NCBI GenBank assembly: GCA_009763385.1
Contig: CM019824.1
Location: 178,850,725-178,914,724 of the forward strand
DNA: 64,000 bases
Direction: 5' to 3'
DNA from: Coix lacryma-jobi var. lacryma-jobi
Lineage: Eukaryota > Streptophyta > Magnoliopsida > Poales > Poaceae
Each line of letters starts with the position of its first letter. Position 1 is the first letter of the stretch. The position numbers were made by a program, and so were the translations under genes. The notes under the pieces were generated by a model. The model was not told the DNA's origin, made no database searches, and worked only from the letters and a program-made list of their open reading frames with translations. Positions 42,316 to 53,403 of the stretch are shown here, piece by piece.

Positions 42316-43914
42316 ATGCTGTCCTGTCCACTCCAGCACTGCGCTTCTCTTCTCATGATAAGCCGTCTGCCGCCCATGTCCGAGCTCCTCCAGGACGGCG
42401 CCGCCGGCGGAAATGGCCAAGACGAAGCCGCCGCCTTCGCCTCGCCGCCGGCCAAGCGCCTCCGCAGGTCGCCTGCGCCGGAGCCCACCTCCGTGCTCTA
42501 CAACCGCAGCCCCAGCCCGCCCACGTCGTCCTCTCTGGCCTCCTCCTCCGCGCCCGAGCCGCCCCCCATCAGCGCCGAGGACTGGGAGGCCGTCCTCTCC
42601 GGCGGCGACATGGCCGCGCCACCTGCCGCCGCACGGTCCGAGGACACCTCTTTCCTCCGCTGGATCATGGACGCCGACGCCCAAGTCGACGCCTTTGATC
42701 CCTTCCTGCCTCCGCCGCCTTGCCAAGAGACCGCCGCCGTCGAGCCCTTCTTGCAGCCGCAGCCGCAGTTCCCGCTCCCCGTCGCCGACGACCTCGAGCC
42801 AGGGGCGGTGGTGGACGAGCTCCTCGAGGCGGCACGCCGCGCCGACGCCCGAGACTCCACTGGCGCGCGCGAGATATTGGCGCGGCTCAATCACCGGCTC
42901 CTCCCCTCGCCGCCGGGGCACCCGCACCCTCCTCTCCTCCGCGCCGCCGCTCACCTCCGGGACGCGCTCCTGCGCCTCCTCGTCACGCCCGCGCCCGCCG
43001 GGGGCCTCCCGCCCGCCTCCTCCGTCTCCACCACCCCGCTCGACGTCGCGCTCGAGGTCGCGGCGCACAGGGCCCTGGCGGACGCGTCGCCGACCGTCCA
43101 GTTCGCCAGCTTCACGTCCACGCAGGCGCTCCTCGACGCGCTCGGCGCCGCGCGCCGCGTGCACGTGGTCGACTTCGACGTCGACTTCGGCGGTCGGTGG
43201 GCGCCGCTCATGCAGGAGCTCGCGCACCAGTGGCGCCGAGCGCCCGTCTCGCCGCTGCCGCCGCCGTGCTTGAAGATGACGGCATTGGTCTCGCCGGGGT
43301 CAGCGCACCCCTTTCAGCTCCGTCTCACGCACGAGGGCCTCACGGGCTTCGCCGCCGACCTCGGCATCTCGTTCGAGTTCAACGCCGTGGCGTTCGACCC
43401 CTCGGACCCGTTGCCCCCCACGGGGTTGTCCGTCGCGCCCGGCGAGGTCCTCGCCGTTCACCTCCCCATCGGCTCCGGGACTCCGTTACCGACGGCTCTC
43501 CGCGTCGTGAAGCAGCTCAGGCCCGCCGTCGTGGTCTGCGTCGACCACGGATGCCACCGCGGCGACCTGCCGCTGCCACACCACGCGCTCAACGTCGTGC
43601 GCTCCACCGCGGCGTTCCTCGAGTCGCTGGACGCGGCCGGCGCGCCGGCGGACGCGGTGGCGAGGCTGGAGCAGTACGTCCTGCGTCCCAGGGTGGAGCG
43701 CCTGTTGCTAGGCGACAGGTTGCCTCCTTGGCAGACCATGCTTGCCTCCGTCGGATTCGCGCCGGTGCAGCTCAGCAACGCCGCCGAGGCTCAGGCCGAG
43801 TGCCTTGTGAGGCGCGCGCCCTCGCCGGGGTTCCATGTGGAGAAGCGGCAGGCGGCGCTTGTACTGCGGTGGCAGGAATCGGAGCTGGTGACGGTGTCGG
43901 CATGGCGGTGCTGA
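42316..43914 (+). CDS. GRAS-family regulator, HAM/SCL6-type, miR171 target
   Basis: Intronless, 532 aa from the first in-frame ATG (42316). In-frame ATGs at 42355 and 42376 (MSELLQDGAAGG, 512 aa) are plausible alternatives. The N-terminal third is low-complexity Pro/Ser/Ala with a KRLRR basic patch (possible NLS). The GRAS domain covers roughly residues 165-532: leucine-rich region I, then VHVVDFDVDFGGRW as the VHIID motif, the LHRII/PFYRE part, and a C-terminal SAW motif ending LVTVSAWRC. The sequence EILARLNHRL is encoded across a 21-nt miR171-complementary site (42873-42893), diagnostic of the HAM subfamily, which maintains shoot meristem identity with WOX proteins. It is very GC-rich. Expression is presumably limited by miR171 cleavage. 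Subfamily is confident; the exact orthologue is not assigned. Confidence 0.94.
   Translation: MLSCPLQHCASLLMISRLPPMSELLQDGAAGGNGQDEAAAFASPPAKRLRRSPAPEPTSVLYNRSPSPPTSSSLASSSAPEPPPISAEDWEAVLSGGDMAAPPAAARSEDTSFLRWIMDADAQVDAFDPFLPPPPCQETAAVEPFLQPQPQFPLPVADDLEPGAVVDELLEAARRADARDSTGAREILARLNHRLLPSPPGHPHPPLLRAAAHLRDALLRLLVTPAPAGGLPPASSVSTTPLDVALEVAAHRALADASPTVQFASFTSTQALLDALGAARRVHVVDFDVDFGGRWAPLMQELAHQWRRAPVSPLPPPCLKMTALVSPGSAHPFQLRLTHEGLTGFAADLGISFEFNAVAFDPSDPLPPTGLSVAPGEVLAVHLPIGSGTPLPTALRVVKQLRPAVVVCVDHGCHRGDLPLPHHALNVVRSTAAFLESLDAAGAPADAVARLEQYVLRPRVERLLLGDRLPPWQTMLASVGFAPVQLSNAAEAQAECLVRRAPSPGFHVEKRQAALVLRWQESELVTVSAWRC
42873..42893 (+). promoter_or_regulatory. miR171 target site
   Basis: The 21 nt starting GATATTGGCGCGG and ending CTCAATCA are an exact complement of canonical miR171 as I know it. 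They lie in the coding region at residues ~186-193, the standard place in HAM genes. Confidence 0.95.
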
Positions 43915-45873
43915 AGATGAGCTACTACTGATTATTTCGGCACTGGGACAGTTCCTGTAAAGATTGAATCTTTTTCTTTTTTTTTTCTCATTCTGTAAAA
44001 TTAGCTAACTTGCTGTTGCCATCAAGCTGTTCATTTTATAATTCCATCTGTGATGATATAGCAATTGGGTACTGTTGTAAGTTTGTAACCTTTATTGCCT
44101 GGGGATAATATGGCAGCTCCATGGCAAGTTTGTACAAAAGTAAGTGACCATATTGTAATTAGGTGTCTATTGAACTCACTCTCTCTTCCTCTCCCCCCCC
44201 CCCCCCCCCCCCTCTCTGTGTCCTGATCTATGCTTTAATTTAGGGCTTGTAGACATTAGTCACGGGGATAAATCTTCATAATCAGTTGGCAGATAAAGGG
44301 CAAATATGGACCAATGATAAAAATACAAAAGGAAAAAACAGAAGGAGGAAAAATGGCAGAGGGCATTTAGAAAAATAGTCATCAAACCAACTTCTTCAAA
44401 GGCTAGTTTTCTTTTGGAGCAAAGCTTCAAATATTAATGGGTACATAATCCAATTGACCAACGATACCAACCAAGACAGGTTTTCATCAGTAGCATGTGG
44501 AGAGCATGTGAAGGGCAAAAATTAATGGGTAGTATATCCGAATGGTAAAGACTGAAGAGTAGGTTATCCGAATGTAATAAACAATTTGTTTGTTTTATCG
44601 ATAAACTGGCAACTAGCGCCTGCTATGGGATAATGTGGATTTTTTTCTTCAAAATTTACACAACCCACACACTCCACACGCACGCACACGCAAAGAAAGA
44701 GAATAAGAGACTTCACGCCTCTAGTGCGGGGTAAACGCGCGTACCACCGAATGTGTACGTGTGCGTATACTCTGGAAATTCTGAATAAAATTCAGGATAG
44801 ATACGAATACCAGGATTTTAATTCTGGTGGATAACATTCCACTGGACAGGTCTACTGTTAGATCACAGCTCATTCGCTGTATATGCATATAGTACATATA
44901 CTACTGTGATGCATAACGTTGGTCTTTCCAATTTCGTGGAATGTTCAACAAACCTGTGCGATAGCCGCCAACAGATAAGATTGTGACGACGTGCCTTCAC
45001 CAATCCATTGTATCTTTCACCGTCAGGTTTGTATATGTATAGTGCATGCACTGTACAGTACAGTAGGAAATTAAATCTTGTTTAGCCTTTGCAACAGCGG
45101 TGCATATACAGTACTTACAGTTTTTTTTCATAAAAAGGGCTGCAATTTTTGCTCATTTAAATTGCATGATGAAGCTACGATACATAAAGGTTCATTTTTT
45201 TCCCGAGTTTAGATGCATGGCATGGAAATGATCAAGTTGCGGTGTATGCATGCATCCGTACCTACCACTACCAGTGAACAGCACGGCCGGGGATGTTGTT
45301 TCTGTTGGTGCGTTCTCATCATCTGTGATTTGACAGTTTGACACCGACCTTGGATTATGTGAGCAATTTTCGTCCAGGCCTGTCAAACTTGGAAGCGTGA
45401 CAAATTTGTAGTGTGACAACTTGCTGCTTGTTGGACGACTGTCAAAATAATGAGGTGGTCACTCGTACATCATGCATGTAGTCATTTGCCATGCAATTAG
45501 TTGCTAGGTCCATTAATTGTTAGGACTACTCTCTCATTATAGTGTTGGGCATATGCACGTGTGGTCCATAATCTGCATTTCAGATCCATACAGAGTTGGT
45601 ACAAAGGTCGTAGTAGTAGTACTGGTTATGCCATGAATGATTACTGATAATAATCTGACCCTAAGCGGTGAAAGTATTCAGATTTACATGTTTCAGGACG
45701 AAAGGTAGCATTTTTACCAGTGAATGCCTACTGCTTGCACTTCAACTCTGAGAAATTTTCTTTAAAAAAAACTGTGAGAAATAAATTTTCATTCATCGGT
45801 CCTCGGTGGGAGTAAGACTCTGCTTACAATTAATATTTTTGCAAAGCTCGATAAACTCTTGTAGTAGTGCTAA
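43915..45873. other. 3' flank of the GRAS gene and intergenic DNA
   Basis: No gene seen. A C-tract of about 20 follows CTCTCC at 44192-44211 and precedes CTCTCTG. The rest is AT-rich with scattered CA/TG-rich stretches (44670-44770). Confidence 0.5.
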
Positions 45874-46056
45874 GACCCTATTTGGTTAGACCCTCTAAAT
45901 TTAGTGTCCCCTAAAGTTTAGTGAGCCCTATTTGGTAGAGTATAATTAAAGACCCCCTAAACTTTAGTGACTCTTAAAATTTAGTAGAGTGTTTGGTACT
46001 TTTTAGTGACTAATTTTAACAACTAAATTTTAGAAGAGGCTAACCAAACAAGGACC
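45874..46056. mobile_element. MITE-like element with GACC...GGTC ends
   Basis: Ends GACCCTATTTGGTTAG and CTAACCAAACAAGGACC. An internal CCCTATTTGGTAGAG near 45927 hints at a nested or duplicated end. The interior repeats TAAAGTTTAGTGA. Confidence 0.5.
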
Positions 46057-47255
46057 AAGTCAAAAAAAAAAGGAAAGAAAAAAAACTCTTGTAGTGCTGT
46101 CGTTGCTTGGTTATATATAAACTACTGTAGTATATATCAGTATTGCTTTGTCCTACAAGGTAGTAGTACTGTAATCTTAAACAAATGTCCTTGCATCAAC
46201 TGGTTGTAGCATTTTATTTTAGTCAAGCATCACACGGTTACTTGGGCCCTCTTTGTTCTATCCATATATATATATATATCCAGCACTTTTGAAAGCTTCA
46301 AGATTAGTATGCATTGTGTCTCGAGTTGAATCATTTGGTGTCACATCACATGGGCGTTGCCCTCGGCACGCACATGCAGGCATGATTTTTCTATGTGGTG
46401 ACATGCCTCATCCTAGCTAATTAAAGTCATGATAAGCTACATCATGAACAGTGACACAAGCAAACTAGCTAGCTAGCTCTAGTATACTCGTCCCATTGAG
46501 AGTATCGTCCGGGAAGCGTGTTTGCGAGGAGGACACGGTTTTCTAACGACACTTTCAATAAGACGGAGGGAGTATGTTCCGGCATCAGCATGACACGATG
46601 CATGCATGCTCTCGAATAATATAATCCAGCAAATCCATAGTTTTCTACATATTAGCATGACTATATATTTAGATATTTTTTCTCGAATATGCAAAAAAAC
46701 GCATCATTATATATCATTAAAAAAAGTTTAACCATACAAACAAAGCACTCTCACAAGCGTCCTTAGAGGCCCACCGGTTGACCTTTCTAGTACATGTTCA
46801 AATTTCGATATTATTATATAAATGATGCACAACCGATCTAATTAATTGTCAGCTGAATAATATACATATTCAGTTAATTTAACCCAAAAAATTGTCAGTT
46901 GAAAAATATATATGGACCTTTGTTCCACCTTTAATTCAGTTTTATTTACTGCAAGAAGAGATATATATAGACGCGCACATGCATGATGTCTGCTCTGATG
47001 ATGAGGACCACTGCACTAGCTGCCTGCCGTATTCTTTCTTGATTCAGAGTGAGTGGACATCGATATTATGACCACCACCACCAAAGTAGGAGTATAACTA
47101 TATTAGTAGCAGCATTAGTTACTAGTTAGGGCCACAAACCATCATGCATTACATACATCGAATGCATGCCAACATCTCGTTGAAAACTTGAAGTTTCCAA
47201 AACCCAACGTACGTACAGTGCTACTCGTCAGGCCACACACACCTACATGCATGCT
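46057..47255. other. Intergenic, with one very short Stowaway-like element
   Basis: No gene seen. 46487-46572 is an 86-bp sequence with CTCGTCCCATTGAGAG and complement of CTCCCTCCGTCTTATTG ends and flanking TA (46485-46486, 46573-46574). It is probably a minimal Stowaway. Confidence 0.5.
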
Positions 47256-47264
47256 TTTAAAATT

Positions 47265-47645
47265 GGGAACATATCTAGTGCAAACCACAGCCTTCGTGAA
47301 AACCTATACAAACCACAACAAAAAAGTTATCTAAATTCAACAAAAAATCACACATGTAGATGGTATGATGATACACAACCTTGTAAAATATCTTGTCCAA
47401 ACTCGACTTCGTTTGTGAGATATGAAAATAACAAATTTCTAACAAATCATGTTGAAAACTTTCTGGCTTGAAATTTGTTATTTTTATAACTCACAAACGA
47501 AGTTGAGTTTGGACAAGATATTTTACAAGGTTGTGTATCATCATACCATCTACATGTGTGATTTTTTTGTTGAATTTAGATAACTTTTTTGTTGTGGTTT
47601 GCACGGGTTTTCAAGAAGGCTGTGGTTTGCACTCGATACGTTCTC
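47265..47645. mobile_element. Mutator-like foldback MITE, 381 bp
   Basis: The ends GGGAACATATC / GATACGTTCTC are flanked by the 9-bp direct repeat TTTAAAATT (47256-47264, 47646-47654). Nearly the whole element is one inverted repeat: arms of about 175 bp (47265-47439 and 47470-47645) around a ~30-nt loop, with few mismatches. A 9-bp TSD points to the Mutator superfamily. Confidence 0.85.
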
Positions 47646-47654
47646 TTTAAAATT

Positions 47655-49203
47655 TTTGGTCCATAATATTTTGCTTGTCTGTACATTTCTAGTAATTAGT
47701 TGGGTGATACACAACATAAACATTACTCCTATAGTTTCAAGACTTCACCTGGTTTAAATACTAGGAACCAACAGACAAAAGACTACTCGAACACAAATTT
47801 TCTTTCTTCCACATGTTCTAAATGCAAAAGGTCTTTTAGTTTGAGCTCTGAATGCTGCAACCTTTATTTTCACTTAAAAAATATCTCAGCCGCTTAAGTT
47901 CTGATTGCTTTTGAGCTTCACTTTTTCTGATTATTTTTGCATTCATGTGATGATAGTGGGATCAGAACTGCAAAAAAAGTCATGTATTAATTATACAATA
48001 TATTGTAAAACATGTATTATGAAACACAAACTTGTGTGAGATTAATAAATTTAAAACTGTATGTGAGATTATTAAATTGATAAACTATGTACATACTTAT
48101 TAATTTAATCAGGTGTAAATATTAGATTAAATGTCACTCTAACATCTGTATTTAATATTATATTATTGTTATTTTATTATGTGATCTGTGTGTTTGTAGT
48201 ATAAAAAATTTAGTTGTTTTGTAGCAACGTACGAATACAAATCTAGTATATAAAACAAGCTAATCTGATCCGGTGCGTTGCAGGTGAACTCACCTACCTC
48301 GCAAAAGATTGTGTATATATGTGCTTTACGGCTTAGTTGATGCATGATCTCATCTCTTGCCGCCCAGGAAAGGTATTTTGCACTTGTCAAGCAAAGTTCC
48401 TACGCAGGCATCTCATCAGTTGTTATATATTGTTCAACTTGAACGTGTTACATACAGGCAGATAACACCACCTGACCCTGACGGCATGAAAATGCATGAT
48501 GCTACGTACAGTACCTTTTTGTTTTGGCAAGATTAATTATTCCAATTAATTCCATACAATTATATGATTTTCCGTAATTAATTAGAATAATTCATAGCTA
48601 CTCTATAGTCTAATTGTGGTCAAATTTTTATGGTAGACTAATTATTGTATTCTTAAATTATAATAAAAATCATACTCATTGGATCATGTATAATATAATT
48701 ATAAATTTATTTTAATTACAGAAAAGTATTTATCTAAATCTACAACAAAAACTTTGTACTAAAGTCTATCATATTATACGTTCACTGTGTAGATCTACTC
48801 ATATAGAGTCTAAAAAAATTGAATTTTCTATTTTATGATTTTGTAACGGTACCAACTGTTACTAACTTAACAAAAAAAATATATTTCCATAGCATTGTAG
48901 AAAATACATCTGAAGTTTGAACTAAATAAATGGTTATTACCATCAACATATGCATCATGTATATACAGTGAAGATGATGACCTATTGTATAATGGAAGTG
49001 TTGCAGTTCAGCAAAACCATGCATTCGGTGTTAAAGTGAGAATACATACTGCCTTCCTGTAGAGCAGAGGATGCACTGGCAGAGAAGTGGAGTGCAATGC
49101 TCTCTTGCTCATTATGCAGAACACCCTGCACCCTCTGCAACTGCAGGTAAAACACAATGAACTATGACCATTTGCAAATAATAATTGCCCTATAAAAACT
49201 GCA
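47655..49203. other. Intergenic, no gene recognised
   Basis: AT-rich. Only short ORFs without domains occur. Confidence 0.5.
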
Positions 49204-49426
49204 GATCCAATCTACCTCCTTTCAAGAATTGCCTTTTTTATTTCTCCATGTATAAGTTGTGTTTTAAGTTCAAATTTTTCTAGGGATAGGGGCTATGAAC
49301 AACTCCATAAATTGTGTTTCCTAACAAAGTTCATGTATTTTCTGTCACTGTAGAAAATTTGAACTTAAAAATTAACTTTTACAGGGAGAAATAAAAAGAT
49401 AAATCTTATTGATAGGTAGATTGGAC
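49204..49426. mobile_element. Foldback MITE-like inverted repeat
   Basis: Arms of about 80 bp (49204-49284 and 49351-49426) share TCCAATCTACCT, TTTATTTCTCC and TTAAGTTCAAATTTTCTA in inverted order. No clear target duplication was identified. Confidence 0.6.
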
Positions 49427-49925
49427 CAACCGAAAGATCCAAAAGGATAAAATGAACACAAAAGTTTATGGGGTTACCTGAACCTTATTTCTATGGGGTG
49501 GGGGAGTAATTTGGACTTCTCATATTAATAATAATGGTAATATATTAGTTTTTTTTTTGACGAAAACTGGAGAGGCTGGAAGCCTCTACAGACTTTTATT
49601 AAAAAGGTAAAGAACCAGAGCAAGAGCCTAAACAGCCTAAAGAAAGAAACAAAGAAGGAAAGAGAACGGGAAACATAAAAGTAACCTAAGGGCCTAAGAA
49701 CCAAGAAAAGAAAAGGAAAATAAAGAAAAAAGAAAAATACAACAAAGAAAGACAACAAGGATTTAATTACAGCAGATTTTGGCACCAAAGATCAAAAGTA
49801 GTCACATTCCTGGCCTTTGCTCTCCAGGAAATGAGATTCAGTTCCCTGGTTAGGATGTTCTTAGCCCTTGAAAGATCCGGCCGAATTCCTTTGAAGATGA
49901 AATCATTCCTTGTTGTCCAAATGGC

Positions 49926-52900
49926 TCAGCACAAGGTTATGAAAAGAGTCATGAAGAACCTTGAATTTACTTGGATCCTAACTTCTTCAATCGCCTGGAA
50001 AATATTGCTTCGGTTTTGAATAAGTATATTTACAATATTCCAGCAGGAAACTGAGAATTGACAACCCAGGAATAGGTGCCCCATTGTTTCCTCAATCGCA
50101 TCTTGGCATAGAACACAAAGGTAGGAGTCTAGCTGCATACTTCTTCTTCTCAGGACATTTTTGGTGCTAAGCCTGTCATGTAGCATTAACCAGCCGAAAA
50201 CCGTATGTTTGGGCTGACAGAATGTTCTCCACAGCCAATTAAAAGCAGGTTGAATCTGTAAGTGTCCCACCAGGAATCTGTAAACCTTCTTAGCCGAGAA
50301 TTGTCCCCACTGTGTCGTCCAGATGTCCCTTTGATCATTCAGGTTCTGCAAATTATTTGAGGATTCTAGAGTCTGAAAGTGCTGATAAGCTTCCAAAGAA
50401 AGGGGGTAAAGAAAAACTGGATCTTGTGCTGCTGCAGGACCCAGCTGCTCACAGTGATATCCTTCTTTTTTGCAAAAGAGAACAACTCTGGATAGGTGAG
50501 CTGTAAAGGCTGTTGACTCCAGTTGTCAGTCCAGAAGAAACATGATTCCCCATTATTTACTTGTGCCTTGGAGAAAGATTTATAGCAGTCTACAAGCTTC
50601 AGAATGACCCTCCACCAGAACGATCCTTTTTTGGTGTGGTTTGGAAGCTTTCCATCGTAGTAGTGCTTTTCCCATATCATGGAAACCCATGGGATGTCCT
50701 TTTTATTGTAGAATTTGTCCAAGTTTTTCATCAACAGAGCCTCATTATGTTTTTTGAGATTAATCACCCCCAGACCACCTTTTTTTGGCAGAGAAACTAG
50801 ATCCCATGCTGCTTTGGACTGCTTCTTGGAGTTGATGTCTGAACCCCTCCAAAGACAATGCTTTCTATATTTGTCAATCTGCTTTATAACTCCTTTAGGC
50901 AGTACCAGAGCACACATATGAAAGGTTGGCAGAGCCGAGAGCACAACATTGGTTATTTCCAATTTCCCAGCTTGGGAGAGAAATTCTGAGGTTCCCATCA
51001 GTCTTCTTTCACATTTGGCAATTAGAGGTATATAGTCTTCCACCCTTGGTCTTGAAGTGCCCAAAGGGAGCCCCAAGTATGTGAAAGGAAGAGTTCCCAC
51101 ACCACAGCCAAAAGTGTTTGCCAAGTGGTTAGCTTTGTCCTGGCTGATATTTATGGAGATTATGGCTGATTTTTTGTAATTTACTCTGAGACCAGTGGAG
51201 TCCGAGAAGGATTGAAGAACCCCTTTTAAAAAGAAAAGCTGTTTTGCATCACCCTCCAAAATGATAAGAGTATCATCAGCATACTGGATGACAGGGAAAT
51301 CTGTGGAGTGGTTAAAGGGAATGAGGAGGTTGAGCAAACCCATATTCTTGGCCTTGTTGATGATGGACTGGAGAAGATCAGGAGCAAGAACAAAGAGAAG
51401 AGGGGAGAGAGGGTCACCTTGCCTGACCCCTCTCCTGCAGTGGAAAGTTTTCCCAGGGTTCCCATTTAGGAGGACTTTTGAGGTGGCAGAGGAAAGGATG
51501 TTACAAACCCAACTAATCCAGGTTTGGCCAAAACCTCTGGCTTCAAGAATATCAAGAATTGCAGGGTGCTCAATCTTATCGAATGCTTTTTCGAAATCCA
51601 GCTTTAGGATGATGATTTATTTTTTAGAATGGTGGCAGAGGTGAAGGTATTCAAAAGCCCAGGCAAGACAGTCCTGAATTGTTCTTTGCTTAATGAAGCC
51701 ATATTGATTTTTATGAACAAGAGAGGTAATGGTTTTCTGAAGCCTGTTGGCTAGCAGCTTGGTGATCAATTTAAGGGAGCTATTTAACAGGGATATGGGT
51801 CTAAAATCTGAGATGGAGGAAGGGGAGGGAACTTTAGGCACTAGCGTGATGTAAGAAGAGTTAATGCTCTGGAGACATATGCTGGATTTCTGAAAATCCC
51901 AACATATGTTGTAGAAGTCCTGCTTGATGAGATTCCAACAACTCTTTATAAATTCATTTGAGAAACCATCTGGTCCTGGGGATTTGTTATTTGGCAACTT
52001 TTTAATAACATCATCAATCTCCTCAGATGAGAAATCAGCTTCAAGATGAGCTAATCCATCATGCCTATTAATGAGCGAGTGCAAGTCAAAGAACATTCCC
52101 TTAAACTCAGATTTTCCCAGCCTTTCTTTAAAGGAATTCCAGATAATAGCCTCCTTTGCTGCGTGTGCCACATGAATACCCCCATTCTCATCAGAGAGGC
52201 TTGCAATTGTGTTTCTTCTATGTGATATGGTTGCATTTGCATGAAAGAATTTTGTTCCTGCATCACCTAGAGTAGCCCACTTAATTGATCCCCTTTGCTT
52301 CCAAAATATTCTCTGCTGTTCAAGGAGGTCAAGCAGCTTTTCTTTGAGGATTGACCTGAAATTCCATTCCTCAATACTGAGGTCCCTGTGCTCTTCAATA
52401 ACATCTAGAAACTGAATGGTGACCGAAATATTTGATATTGAAATCTTCAGATTTGACAGGTTTGCACTCCAGCCCTTGAGATGGCTTCTTAGGTTCTTGA
52501 ATTTTGCAGTTAACACCTTGGCACTGTCAGAGTCATGGAGAGGGGCATACCAACTATCAGCAACCCTCTGCTGGAAATTATGCTTTATAAGCCAGAAGTT
52601 TTCAAATCTGAAAATGTTTGCCTTTGGGATATAGGTTGAGATTGCGATAACAAGAGGAGAGTGATCAGACACCTCTTTTGTTAGCGCTTTGCAGACTGTT
52701 TTAGGAAAGGTTAGACCAATTGCTGTTTGTTAGCACCCAATCTAGCTTCTCCAGCAGAGGAGGGTGCTGCATATTTGACCAAGTGTATTTTTTTCCCATT
52801 CAGAGGGATATCAATAAGACCCAGATGGCTGATTGTGCTGTTGAACAAGAACATATCATTTATATCTGCCCCATCTCTGTTCCTATTGTCAGGGTATCGG

Positions 52901-53403
52901 TACAGGTTAAAGTCCCCCATGAATATCCAGTCCTCATTTACTGCCATATCAATGCTTTTTAACCAGTTAATGAACTGAATTTTCCCATCATTGGTGCAGG
53001 GGCCATAGACATTTACCAAACTCCAGAGGGAGTGATCTAATTTGGAGCAGAACTGAACCGTTAGGGAGAATTCGTTGCTATTAATCAGAGTTGCCGAAAA
53101 AAGACTGCTCTTCCAGGCTACAATTAAGCCACCTGAGGCTCCCACAGAAGGAACATGAAAGAACTCATCAAAGTTTAAAGGCAGAACACCCCTCAGAGTG
53201 GCTTGATCAAAACTAGCCTTTTTGGTCTCCTGGAAACAAACAACATCACATGCCGCTTCAATCACCTTGTTTCTGATGGAATCCCATTTTCGAACAGCAT
53301 TAAGACCCCTCACATTCCAACAGAGAACATTCCATTTTTGAAAAGAACCCTGATTCATTACTACCCGAAAAGAGTGCTTGTTGGGGCATACATATCCAGC
53401 CAC
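49926..53403 (-). pseudogene. Minus-strand LINE ORF2, endonuclease-reverse transcriptase, broken
   Basis: Reading leftward: endonuclease domain (WNVRGLN at ~53330, FQETKK, FMGDFN at ~52920, SDHSPLV at 52672), then reverse transcriptase (SPGPDGFSNEF, FRPISLLN, YGFIKQRTIQDCLAW, GVRQGDPLSPLLF, IQYADDTL near 51290) and a zf-RVT block (LCVLCQDAIEETMGHLFLGC, ~50100). Frame breaks occur between 52740 and 52672, at the T6 run 51620-51625, near 50390, and at a stop at 49926. Similar to but clearly distinct from the plus-strand LINE. Confidence 0.88.

Noticed and set aside
42151..43227. 358-codon minus-strand ORF and other frames over the GRAS gene
   Set aside because: GC-rich shadows of the plus-strand GRAS frame.
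46479..46694. 71-codon minus-strand ORF
   Set aside because: It overlaps a small Stowaway-like element and has no domain.
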